The notes: generated by a model from the sequence alone, not told the origin. Positions 1-5,478 are shown, counted from the first letter of the stretch. The stretch: 6,446 nucleotides of DNA from a bacterium (GCA_030699625.1 JAUYLU010000024.1:1-6446); one strand, 5' to 3'. A program made the numbers and translations.

Positions 1-69
1 GAGCCCTCCGTGGAAGCGCTCGAGTATTTCGTATTTGAGCCCCGCTTTCTTGTTTTCGACAAGCCTCAT
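1..69 (-). CDS. smpB: SmpB, SsrA (tmRNA)-binding protein, N-terminal 23 residues
   Basis: The minus strand from the ATG at 69-67 reads MRLVENKKAGLKYEILERF and then HGGL, running off the window edge. The ENKKA...YEILE.F..GL pattern is the start of the SmpB family (typically ENKKA...YEILETFEAGIVL). SmpB binds the tRNA-like part of tmRNA and delivers it to ribosomes stalled on broken mRNAs, so the nascent chain is tagged for proteolysis. The frame is closed upstream by TAG, and this ATG is the only in-frame ATG that gives the normal family N-terminus. No good Shine-Dalgarno is visible; a 6-bp hairpin (87-92 with 98-103) lies just upstream in the leader. It is divergent from ftsH. The call rests on a short stretch, but the match is characteristic. 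Confidence 0.83.
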   Translation of the reverse strand, partial: MRLVENKKAGLKYEILERFHGGL

Positions 70-180
70 CCCGTTTAGAAGCAGGTCGCGGTCCCATACC
101 GCGCCAATTCGCTATAGTGTGTAATTTTCTTATTTTCCGTCATACCATATGTCGTTATGTCGTTCCGCTCTCTACCGTGA

Positions 181-213
181 CCGCCTGTCTGCGTGAACCG
201 CACAGGCAGACGG
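181..213. repeat. Imperfect palindrome in the smpB-ftsH spacer
   Basis: Arms 181-193 and 201-213 pair around a 7-base loop. Ten of 13 positions are Watson-Crick; read on the minus strand, two of the other three become G-T wobbles, so the hairpin is better as minus-strand RNA. No T-run follows it, so it is not an obvious terminator. It is GC-rich inside an AT-rich spacer, as a REP-like or other dispersed palindrome would be. The rest of 70-297 holds the ftsH promoter and a tandem 8-mer (TATGTCGT at 148-155 and 156-163), and I see no gene in it. Confidence 0.5.
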
Positions 214-265
214 CTTCTAACGGGACTTCATATATGAAAATCCTATCACAATTCCGCTCTTTTAT

Positions 266-287
266 TTGACATTTTTTAATGTATACT
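266..287 (+). promoter_or_regulatory. Probable ftsH promoter, likely giving a leaderless mRNA
   Basis: TATACT at 282-287 is a good -10 hexamer ending 10 bases before the ftsH ATG at 298. That would put the transcript start within a few bases of the ATG. There is no Shine-Dalgarno sequence in the gap, which fits leaderless initiation. TTGACA at 266-271 is a perfect -35 hexamer but sits only 10 bases from TATACT, not about 17. At 17-base spacing from TTGACA the sequence (AGATAT) is a poor -10. Which boxes are used is not decided by sequence alone. Confidence 0.45.
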
Positions 288-297
288 CAGATATGTT

Positions 298-2232
298 ATG
301 GCGCTAAAATTCCCGGGAACCAATAAAAATAAGGGACGAAAGGACGACGAGGGGGGCAAAAAAACAGGCCGCCGCCAGCTCATCTCGAACATCCTCACGG
401 TCATCATCGTTTTCATGCTCATCACGAGCTTGTATTCGGTCATTACCGAAACGACGGGCGGAAAAATCGAGGAAATCGCCGTGTCCGAGGTGGCGAAGCA
501 CGTCACGGCGGGCGAGGTGAAGAAGATCACCGTCGAAGGGGAGAAGCTCACCATCCTTTTGAACGACGAGACCGAGCTCAAGTCGAAGAAGGAGCGTGAA
601 GCCTCGCTTTCGGAAACGCTCTCGAATTACGGCGTGACGGCGGCCCAGCTCGCGCGCACGGAGATAGAGATAAAGGGCGACACGGGCCTCTCGTTCTGGC
701 TCATGAACATCCTGCCGTTCCTCGGGCCCATCCTCATCCTCTTCCTTTTCTTCTGGTTCCTCTCGCGTCAGATGAAGGGCGCCGGCATCCAGGCGTTCTC
801 GTTCGGCCAGTCCAAGGCGCGCATCATCGATCCGTCGGACGTGAACCAGAAAGTGACCTTCAAGGATATCGCGGGCGTGAAGGAAGCGAAGGAGGAGCTC
901 AAGGAAATCGTCGATTTTCTCCGGAACCCCAAGAAGTTCCTCGACATCGGGGCGCGGATACCGAAAGGCGTGCTCCTCATGGGCGCGCCCGGAACGGGCA
1001 AGACCTTGCTCGCGCGCGCCGTGGCGGGCGAAGCGGGCGTGCCGTTCTTCCATCTTTCCGGCTCCGAGTTCGTGGAAATGTTCGTGGGCGTCGGGGCGTC
1101 CCGTGTGAGGGACCTTTTCCAGATGGCGAAGAAGTCAGCTCCGGCCATCATTTTCGTCGACGAGATCGACGCGGTGGGGCGGGTGCGCGGCACGGGCGTC
1201 GGCGGCGGAAACGACGAGCGCGAGCAGACCTTAAACCAAATCCTCGTCGAGATGGACGGTTTCGAGCCGACGGAGAAAGTCATCGTCATGGCCGCCACGA
1301 ACCGCCCCGACGTGCTCGACCCTGCACTTCTCCGGCCAGGCCGGTTCGACCGGCGCGTGACCTTGGATCTTCCGGACCGCAATGACCGCGAGGAAATTTT
1401 GAAGATACACGCGCATAAGAAACCGCTCGCCGAGGACGTCAACATCCGCACCGTGGCCGAGCGCACGCCCGGCTTTTCCGGCGCCGACCTCTATTCGCTC
1501 ATGAACGAGGGCGCCATCCTCGCCGCCCGCGAGGATAGGAAGAAGGTCTCGCAATACGATTTGATACGCGCTATCGAGAAAGTGATGCTCGGTCCCGAGC
1601 GGAAAAGCCACGTGCTCTCGAAAAAAGAGAAGGAGATCACCGCCTACCACGAAGGAGGCCATGCGCTCACCTCGTCCGTCCTTCCGTACGCCGACCCGGT
1701 GCACAAGATCACCATCGTGGCGCGCGGCCACGCGGGCGGCTATACGCTCAAGCTCCCGCTCGAGGAGCGCCGCCTCCAGTCGCGGAAGGAATTTCTCGAC
1801 GACATCGCCGTGTCGCTCGGCGGCTACGTGGCCGAGGAGATGATTTTCGGCGACATCACCACCGGCCCCTCGAACGACCTCCAGGTGGCGACCGCCCTCG
1901 CACGCGACATGGTCACCAAGTACGGCATGTCCGCGCTCGGCCCCATGGCCCTCGAAGGCATGGGCGGGAGGACCATATTCGGCAAGGGACTCAATGAGCG
2001 GGAATACTCCGAAGACGTCTCCTCGAAGATCGACGCCGAAGTGGCGAAGATATTGAACGAGGCATTCGCAAAGACGAGGAAGGTTTTGAAAGACCACCGC
2101 CGCGCCCTCGACTCCATCGCCCTCGCCCTCATCGACAAGGAGACGCTCGAGCAGGCGGAATACGAGCAGATCATCATTGCGAACGGCATCATGCCGAAGA
2201 AGCGCGAAGAGATGAACCTCGCCGCGCAATAA
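298..2232 (+). CDS. ftsH: FtsH, ATP-dependent membrane zinc metalloprotease
   Basis: The product is a 644-residue AAA+ protease that extracts and degrades membrane and unstable cytosolic proteins as a hexamer. A basic N-terminus is followed by TM1 (about 29-49), an extracytoplasmic domain (about 52-128) and TM2 (about 132-155). The AAA module has Walker A GAPGTGKT at 229-236, pore motif FVG at 262-264, Walker B IIFVDEID at 284-291, sensor Asn335 and the second-region-of-homology arginines 346/349/352. The protease domain has HEGGH at 451-455 with catalytic Glu452, and Asp527 in SNDLQVAT as the third zinc ligand. All key residues are present and the length is normal. The ATG lacks a Shine-Dalgarno but lies just behind a -10 box. 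The yecM-like gene follows after 10 bases, suggesting cotranscription. FtsH can degrade SsrA-tagged proteins, which links it functionally to neighbouring smpB. Confidence 0.98.
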   Translation: MALKFPGTNKNKGRKDDEGGKKTGRRQLISNILTVIIVFMLITSLYSVITETTGGKIEEIAVSEVAKHVTAGEVKKITVEGEKLTILLNDETELKSKKEREASLSETLSNYGVTAAQLARTEIEIKGDTGLSFWLMNILPFLGPILILFLFFWFLSRQMKGAGIQAFSFGQSKARIIDPSDVNQKVTFKDIAGVKEAKEELKEIVDFLRNPKKFLDIGARIPKGVLLMGAPGTGKTLLARAVAGEAGVPFFHLSGSEFVEMFVGVGASRVRDLFQMAKKSAPAIIFVDEIDAVGRVRGTGVGGGNDEREQTLNQILVEMDGFEPTEKVIVMAATNRPDVLDPALLRPGRFDRRVTLDLPDRNDREEILKIHAHKKPLAEDVNIRTVAERTPGFSGADLYSLMNEGAILAAREDRKKVSQYDLIRAIEKVMLGPERKSHVLSKKEKEITAYHEGGHALTSSVLPYADPVHKITIVARGHAGGYTLKLPLEERRLQSRKEFLDDIAVSLGGYVAEEMIFGDITTGPSNDLQVATALARDMVTKYGMSALGPMALEGMGGRTIFGKGLNEREYSEDVSSKIDAEVAKILNEAFAKTRKVLKDHRRALDSIALALIDKETLEQAEYEQIIIANGIMPKKREEMNLAAQ

Positions 2233-2242
2233 AAGAGACCGG

Positions 2243-2749
2243 ATGAAAAGCATCGCCGATTTCTATATAGGCGCCGATGATCTGGTGCGCCGTTTCAACG
2301 AGTTCGCGGAACGGCACGCCCTCGGCGCCATTTCACGTGCCGACCATATCTGCTACAAGTGTGTTTCGAACGGCGAGTTTGAGGCCCTGCGGGCGCTTTT
2401 CGAGGAAGAGAGCGTGTATATCTATCAATCGATCATCTCGGCGCGCCGCATCGCTGTCATCGGGTTGAAGCGCCCCGTCAAGACCGCGCTCGGCCCCATC
2501 TCGACGCTTGAACTCTCGGACCAGAAGCCGGACGGCAGTCAAAAGAGCGGCTTCGACCACATTGAGATATATCCGACGGGAATTTCCTATGAGGAACTAG
2601 CCTCACGAATTAAAAAAGGCGGCGTAGAAATGAAGAAAGTAGTGCGCCCGCACCATACCACTATTGATATTGAAATAGGGGACGGCTATCTAGTAAGGTT
2701 AGAAGGCGAGCCGCTTATTGATAAGATAAAGAAGGAAGAGATGAAGTAG
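2243..2749 (+). CDS. YecM-like protein of the vicinal oxygen chelate superfamily
   Basis: The 168-residue protein resembles the YecM family (E. coli YecM, putative metal-binding, function unknown). The recognisable parts are DHICYK at 34-39, the strand with Glu90 in STLELSDQKP, FDHIEIYPTG at 104-113, and the C-terminal HHTTIDIEI at 137-145 followed by VRLEGEPLIDKIKKEE. Conserved His35, Glu90, His106 and His137/138 are plausible metal ligands by analogy with glyoxalase-fold enzymes, which is inference. The start follows the ftsH stop by 10 bases with a weak purine-rich AAAGAGA before it, consistent with coupled translation. From about 2585 to the stop the codon choice turns AT-rich (CTA, ATA, AAA, GTA), unlike the GC-rich first two thirds. 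The substrate cannot be read from sequence. Confidence 0.8.
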   Translation: MKSIADFYIGADDLVRRFNEFAERHALGAISRADHICYKCVSNGEFEALRALFEEESVYIYQSIISARRIAVIGLKRPVKTALGPISTLELSDQKPDGSQKSGFDHIEIYPTGISYEELASRIKKGGVEMKKVVRPHHTTIDIEIGDGYLVRLEGEPLIDKIKKEEMK

Positions 2750-2777
2750 TTTGTAGTTGGTAGTGGGTAGCTTGTAG
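2747..2777 (+). repeat. Heptanucleotide TAGnnnG tandem repeat beginning on the yecM stop
   Basis: Four consecutive 7-base units start at 2747: TAGTTTG, TAGTTGG, TAGTGGG and TAGCTTG, followed by a fifth TAG at 2775. The first TAG is the stop codon of the upstream gene. Because the period is seven, the TAGs fall in all three reading frames. The pattern is like short tandemly repeated heptamers known in cyanobacteria. Its origin here is unknown. Confidence 0.65.
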
Positions 2778-2780
2778 AAA

Positions 2781-2798
2781 ACTACGATATATCGTAGT
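2781..2798. repeat. Perfect 18-bp palindrome (palindrome A)
   Basis: ACTACGATATATCGTAGT is its own reverse complement. Its 14-base core TACGATATATCGTA occurs again inside the palindrome at 2935-2958. It could be a dyad operator or part of a dispersed palindromic repeat. No gene starts close by that would mark it as an operator. Confidence 0.7.
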
Positions 2799-2799
2799 C

Positions 2800-2827
2800 A
2801 TTCTCTAATTCGTGCGAATTAGAGAAT
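2800..2827. repeat. Perfect inverted repeat, 13-bp arms with 2-base centre (palindrome B)
   Basis: Arms ATTCTCTAATTCG (2800-2812) and its exact complement (2815-2827) flank TG. It starts two bases after palindrome A. The downstream flank is AGTAGGC with no T-run, so an intrinsic terminator for yecM is unlikely. Between it and the first tRNA fragment (2828-2883) I see only AT-rich sequence with possible weak promoter hexamers (TTGTAT 2845-2850, TATATC 2873-2878). Confidence 0.7.
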
Positions 2828-2883
2828 AGTAGGCAAGAAAGATTTTGTATTTTCGTACGTGGTGTATTAGGGTATATCCATAT

Positions 2884-2932
2884 GCGGGCATAGCTCAATG
2901 GTGGAGCAGACGGCTTATAATCGGCAGCGAGG
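2884..2932 (+). pseudogene. 5' part of an interrupted tRNA, anticodon loop reading TAT
   Basis: GCGGGCA (2884-2890, acceptor), TA, then D-arm GCTC/GAGC around AATGGTG, then anticodon arm GACGG-CTTATAA-TCGGC at 2909-2925 read exactly like the first two thirds of a tRNA. The anticodon would be TAT (isoleucine, AUA). The anticodon stem has one A-G mismatch and one G-T pair, and position 21 is G instead of A. After GAGG at 2929-2932 tRNA sequence stops and palindrome C begins. The missing T-arm and 3' acceptor can be matched to 3154-3173, about 220 bases away. A degenerate, insertion-split gene is the simplest reading; maturation of a functional tRNA from it is unproven. Confidence 0.6.
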
Positions 2933-2934
2933 AA

Positions 2935-2958
2935 AAAATTACGATATATCGTAATTTT
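2935..2958. repeat. Perfect 24-bp palindrome inside the interrupted tRNA (palindrome C)
   Basis: The 24 bases are exactly self-complementary and centred on ATATAT; the core TACGATATATCGTA is shared with palindrome A. It begins two bases after the last recognisable base of the tRNA 5' part. TCGGC at 2921-2925 can also pair with GCCGA at 2960-2964, extending the potential stem outwards. Confidence 0.75.
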
Positions 2959-2977
2959 GGCCGAGCGAACCGATTCC

Positions 2978-3076
2978 ATTGAAATTTTTGTCCATCCCTA
3001 GCTCAATGGTAGAGCTACCGCCTTATACGCGGTTGGTTCCAGGTTCGAGTCCTGGGGGATGGACAAAAATTTCAAT
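2978..3076. repeat. 21-bp perfect inverted repeat enclosing tRNA-Ile
   Basis: Bases 2978-2998 are the exact reverse complement of 3056-3076. The inner 7 bp are the tRNA acceptor stem; the outer 14 bp (ATTGAAATTTTTGT on the left) are flanking DNA. The precursor RNA could therefore form a 21-bp extended acceptor stem, which is far longer than the usual tRNA. Confidence 0.85.
2992..3063 (+). tRNA. tRNA-Ile, anticodon TAT
   Basis: All cloverleaf parts are present in 72 bases: acceptor CCATCCC/GGGATGG (7 of 7 pairs), TA at 8-9, D stem GCTC/GAGC with loop AATGGTA, anticodon stem ACCGC/GCGGT with loop CTTATAC, variable loop TGGTT, T stem CCAGG/CCTGG with loop TTCGAGT, and discriminator A. CCA is not encoded (CAA follows). 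The anticodon TAT (3026-3028) should read AUA as isoleucine. Most bacteria read AUA with a CAT anticodon modified to lysidine by TilS; a plain TAT anticodon is rarer. The acceptor begins with C rather than the usual G or A, and the stem continues perfectly into the flanks, so 5' processing may be unusual. Confidence 0.9.
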
Positions 3077-3085
3077 ATATCCGCC

Positions 3086-3102
3086 CGGTTCTAGTCCTGC
3101 CC
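3086..3102 (+). pseudogene. T-arm-like tRNA fragment
   Basis: CGGTTCTAGTCCTGCCC reads like a tRNA T-arm (GGTTCnAnTCC) joined to TGCCC. TGCCC complements GGGCA of the 2884-2890 acceptor. The T-arm core closely matches 3152-3165 (GGTTCAAGTCCTAG), so the two copies flank the three-way-junction element almost like a target duplication. It is too short to be sure. Confidence 0.35.
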
Positions 3103-3153
3103 TGTTAAATAATTTGCTTTGCAAATTAAAACCGAAGGTTTTATTTAACAGGG
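3100..3153. repeat. 54-base palindromic element predicted to fold as a perfect three-way junction
   Basis: The outer stem CCCTGTTAAAT (3100-3110) pairs with ATTTAACAGGG (3143-3153). Inside it stand two adjacent hairpins: AATTTGC-TTT-GCAAATT (3111-3127) and AAAACC-GAA-GGTTTT (3128-3142). All 24 pairs are Watson-Crick and no base is unpaired at the junction. Such exact composition is very unlikely by chance and suggests a discrete element. It sits immediately before the T-loop of the tRNA 3' fragment. Confidence 0.85.
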
Positions 3154-3173
3154 TTCAAGTCCTAGTGCGCGCA
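3154..3173 (+). pseudogene. 3' part of an interrupted tRNA (T-loop, T-stem 3' strand, acceptor 3' strand)
   Basis: TTCAAGT (T-loop), CCTAG, TGCGCGC and a discriminator A look like the end of a tRNA. TGCGCGC pairs with GCGGGCA of 2884-2890 at 6 of 7 positions (one G-G mismatch). CCTAG pairs with CGAGG (2928-2932) at 4 of 5 positions. CCA is not encoded; the next three bases, CTA, are the recG stop codon on the other strand. It most likely belongs to the same gene as 2884-2932. Confidence 0.5.
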
Positions 3174-5402
3174 CTATTCAAGATGTAGCGGCGCCCTTTT
3201 CGAGGAGATGAGCTTCAGGTGGGGATAGGTGCGAAGCGCGGGGTCCCGCTTGAGGAGTTCGGCCGCCTCGGCGCGGGCCGCTTCCACCATTTTCAAATTC
3301 TTGATGGCCTCCATGCCGATGTCGGAGAGCCCCCATTGCTTCGCGCCGCCGAGCTCGCCCGCGCCGCGCTGCAATAGGTCGAGCTCGGCGAGCTCGAAGC
3401 CGTTTTTCGCCCTTTCGAGCGCGCGGAGCCGCGCCGCGGATTTGCCGTTCATCGTTTCCGAGAAAAGAAAGCAGTACGCCTGATGGGTGCTCCGAAGGAC
3501 GCGGCCCCTTAACTGGTGGAGCTGGGCGAGGCCGAAGCGCTCGGCCCCTTCGATGACGATGACGGTCGCATTCGGCACGTTCACGCCCACTTCGACCATC
3601 GAGGTGGCGACGAGGATGTCCGTCTCGCCCGCCTGGAACCGCCGCATGGCTTCGTCCTTGTCGCTCTCTTTCATCTTGCTGTGGAGCACGGCGATTTCGT
3701 GTCCCGGGAATATCTTTTCCTTGAGGCGCTTCGCTTCCGCTTTCACCGATTTTGCCTGCAGGGCGAGCTCTTTCTCGGGGTCCGGCAGGTCGATGCGCGG
3801 GCATATAACGTACGCTTGCCGGCCTTGGTCGAGCGCTTCGCTGATTTTTTCGTAGACCGCTTCGCGTCTGCCCGGAACGACGATTTCGGTGATGATGATT
3901 TTGCGTCCCTTCGGCATCTCGTCGATGAGCGTCAAATCGAGACTGCCGTATATAGTTAGAGCGAGTGTCCTTGGTATCGGAGTGGCAGTCATAGAAAGCA
4001 AATGAGGGACAGGCGTTTCGGAATTTCCTTTTTGAGTTAAAAGACCTCGTTGCGCCGTTCCAAATCTATGTTGTTCGTCAATAATCACCAGGCCTAAATG
4101 TTTAAAGGTTACTGATTTTTGTATCAACGCGTGGGTGCCGATGAGGATGGGAATTTCCCCGTTCGCCACCCACTTTAAAAGCTGGGTTCGGGAGATGTTC
4201 GTGGCGCCCGAGGGGTTTACCTTGGAAGGGAATTTTTCGCATCCCGAGCCGGTGATGAGCCCCATCTGAAGGCCCGTGCCCTTGAAATATTCCATGAAGG
4301 ATTCGAAATGCTGGGCGGCGAGTATTTCGGTCGGGGCCATGTAGGCGACCTGAAGGTTCCCGAAGTTTTGCCTCTCGGCTACGCCATCGTTTTCAGACGA
4401 TGGTCGCCCGAACGCCCTCTCGGGGCGTTTTAGGGGTCGGCTCATGGCGATCATATGGGCCGCCGCCGCGGCCACGAGCGTTTTCCCCGACCCCACGTCG
4501 CCTTCGAGGAGGCGGAGCATCGGTTTCCCGCTTTTGAAATCGTTCTTTATCGCTTCGGTGGCTCTCGCCTGCGCGCCGGTCGGCGCGAAAGGGAACCGCG
4601 CGAGGAAACGCGAAAGCGCCCCCTCGTCGGCTTCTACAGCGAACGACGAGTGCTTCTCGTATTCCTTCCGTTCCTTCTGCTCCCCAAGCTGGATGAAAAA
4701 CACTTCCTCGAAGGCGAAGCGCTTGCGCGCCGCTGCGGCCTGCGTTTCCTTTTTCGGCATGTGGATCCACAGAAGGGCGGTCCGAAGCCCCGGCAGCTTA
4801 TACTTTTTAAGGATTTCTTCGGGAATGGTCTCTTCGATTCTGTTTAAAATTCCCGCGGCGAAGAGCTTGCGTATGGCGTGGTGGAAAAAGCGCGAGGTAA
4901 CGCCGCGGCTCTCGGGGTAGACGGGATAAAAGGCGGTATTTCCGCCATCCCCGTTCCCTTTTTTGAAGAGCGTGTCGTGCGAATCAATGGGAAGCTCGTT
5001 CGAATGCTCTATCTCGGGATTCGCGAGATAGAGGCCGCGCTTCCCCACGGTCACTTTTCCCGACACTTTGACGTACGCGCCCTCCGCGAACATTTTGGCG
5101 AGATAGGGCTGGTTGAACCAGGTAATCTTTATCTCGCCCGTCGCATCCTCAAGCGTCGCCTGCCCGAGGGGCATCTTTTTCCGGAAGGCCTTCCCGGTTT
5201 TCACCCGTTTTATTTTCCCGTAGACGATAGCCCGGTCGCCCGGCACGAGGTCTTTCACGAGCTTCACGGTGGAGAGGTCGCTGTAGCGGGCGGGAAGGTG
5301 ATAGAGGAGGTCGCGCACCGTCCGGAGCCCGAGCTTCGCGAGCGCTTTCTTGTGCGGCGCGTCGAGGCGAAGGGCTTCTTCAAGCGGCGTACCGGGATTC
5401 AT
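3174..5402 (-). CDS. recG: RecG, ATP-dependent branched-DNA helicase
   Basis: The 742-residue product is a superfamily 2 helicase that remodels stalled replication forks and Holliday junctions. The N-terminal wedge/OB domain covers about 1-215 (RAIVYGKIKRV at 57-67, ATLEDATGEIKITWFN at 82-97). Helicase motifs are Walker A GDVGSGKT 301-308, APTEILAAQH 356-365, DEQHRFG 442-448, TATPIPRT 472-479, VATSMVEVGVNVPNAT 598-613 and QLRGRVLR 630-637. The last is odd: the family normally has GRVGR, here Leu636 replaces Gly. About 29 extra residues (321-349) separate the Walker A helix from motif Ia. The start ATG at 5402 has GGAG touching it, too close for a Shine-Dalgarno, and a -10-like TAGAAT six bases upstream, suggesting a leaderless mRNA. 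Codons over about 3950-4135 are markedly AT-richer than the rest. The stop abuts the tRNA fragment on the opposite strand. Confidence 0.96.
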   Translation of the reverse strand: MNPGTPLEEALRLDAPHKKALAKLGLRTVRDLLYHLPARYSDLSTVKLVKDLVPGDRAIVYGKIKRVKTGKAFRKKMPLGQATLEDATGEIKITWFNQPYLAKMFAEGAYVKVSGKVTVGKRGLYLANPEIEHSNELPIDSHDTLFKKGNGDGGNTAFYPVYPESRGVTSRFFHHAIRKLFAAGILNRIEETIPEEILKKYKLPGLRTALLWIHMPKKETQAAAARKRFAFEEVFFIQLGEQKERKEYEKHSSFAVEADEGALSRFLARFPFAPTGAQARATEAIKNDFKSGKPMLRLLEGDVGSGKTLVAAAAAHMIAMSRPLKRPERAFGRPSSENDGVAERQNFGNLQVAYMAPTEILAAQHFESFMEYFKGTGLQMGLITGSGCEKFPSKVNPSGATNISRTQLLKWVANGEIPILIGTHALIQKSVTFKHLGLVIIDEQHRFGTAQRGLLTQKGNSETPVPHLLSMTATPIPRTLALTIYGSLDLTLIDEMPKGRKIIITEIVVPGRREAVYEKISEALDQGRQAYVICPRIDLPDPEKELALQAKSVKAEAKRLKEKIFPGHEIAVLHSKMKESDKDEAMRRFQAGETDILVATSMVEVGVNVPNATVIVIEGAERFGLAQLHQLRGRVLRSTHQAYCFLFSETMNGKSAARLRALERAKNGFELAELDLLQRGAGELGGAKQWGLSDIGMEAIKNLKMVEAARAEAAELLKRDPALRTYPHLKLISSKRAPLHLE
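4356..4442 (-). repeat. Palindromic in-frame insert within recG
   Basis: This DNA encodes the residues absent from ordinary RecG (SRPLKRPERAFGRPSSENDG onward to residue 349). It contains two perfect hairpins: CCATCGT/ACGATGG at 4384-4390 and 4397-4403, and AACGCCC/GGGCGTT at 4411-4417 and 4423-4429. It also holds a direct repeat, CCCGAA followed by CCTCTCG, at 4359-4377 (6-base gap) and 4407-4422 (3-base gap), either side of the first hairpin. Length is a multiple of three, so the frame is kept. The encoded peptide is hydrophilic and lies between helicase motifs I and Ia, a likely surface position. It resembles in kind the palindromic elements inserted in Rickettsia genes. Confidence 0.55.
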
Positions 5403-5408
5403 CTCCGG

Positions 5409-5430
5409 ATTCTATCACGGGCGGCATCAA
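5409..5430 (-). promoter_or_regulatory. Probable recG promoter, leaderless arrangement
   Basis: On the minus strand TAGAAT (5414-5409) matches the -10 consensus at five of six bases and ends six bases before the ATG at 5402. TTGATG (5430-5425) lies 10 bases upstream of it. This is the same TTGA-box, 10-base gap, TA-box layout seen before ftsH. A -10 this close to the ATG implies transcription starting on or next to the start codon. Confidence 0.4.
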
Positions 5431-5437
5431 AAAATCC

Positions 5438-5449
5438 CGCCGCGCGGCG
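5438..5449. repeat. 12-bp GC-only palindrome between divergent promoters
   Basis: CGCCGCGCGGCG is exactly self-complementary and directly touches the -35 box of the rightward promoter (5450). It lies between the recG promoter and the small-peptide promoter. It may be an operator, but GC-only palindromes also arise by chance. Confidence 0.35.
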
Positions 5450-5478
5450 TTGACGGTAAAGAACGTCTTTTGTAGACT
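5450..5478 (+). promoter_or_regulatory. Sigma70-type promoter of the proline-rich peptide gene
   Basis: TTGACG (5450-5455) and TAGACT (5473-5478) are separated by exactly 17 bases. Each box departs from consensus by one or two bases. Transcription would start near 5485, and the Shine-Dalgarno AGGAGGT at 5489-5495 follows at once, giving a leader of about 20 bases. This is the best classical promoter in the window. Confidence 0.7.

Noticed and set aside
234..269. 11-codon frame MKILSQFRSFI upstream of ftsH
   Set aside because: There is no ribosome site and the frame overlaps the promoter region.
304..2253. Long antisense open frames opposite ftsH
   Set aside because: They are mirror frames of a GC-rich gene, rich in Arg and His, with no recognisable domain or initiation signal.
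2800..2827. Terminator for the ftsH-yecM transcript
   Set aside because: The hairpin is perfect, but no T-run follows on either strand and the loop is only two bases.
2933..3153. Group I intron in the interrupted tRNA
   Set aside because: The interruption is in the T-arm rather than the anticodon loop, contains a whole tRNA and separate hairpins, and I could not find a recognisable intron core.
2747..3153. CRISPR array
   Set aside because: The repeats are palindromes of different lengths without regular spacers or a repeated direct unit of suitable length.
2884..3176. tmRNA (ssrA), considered because smpB is near and tRNA-like ends lie about 290 bases apart
   Set aside because: The 5' part has a complete D-arm and anticodon arm, which tmRNA lacks, and no tag-coding frame ending in the usual hydrophobic residues is visible.
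2979..3188. A 69-codon plus-strand open frame
   Set aside because: It runs across the tRNA-Ile and the palindromic element and has no ribosome site; structural RNA explains the sequence.
5007..5033. 10-bp perfect inverted repeat within recG
   Set aside because: It lies mainly in the conserved YLANPEIE coding segment and can be explained by codon choice; no extra residues mark an insertion at its centre.
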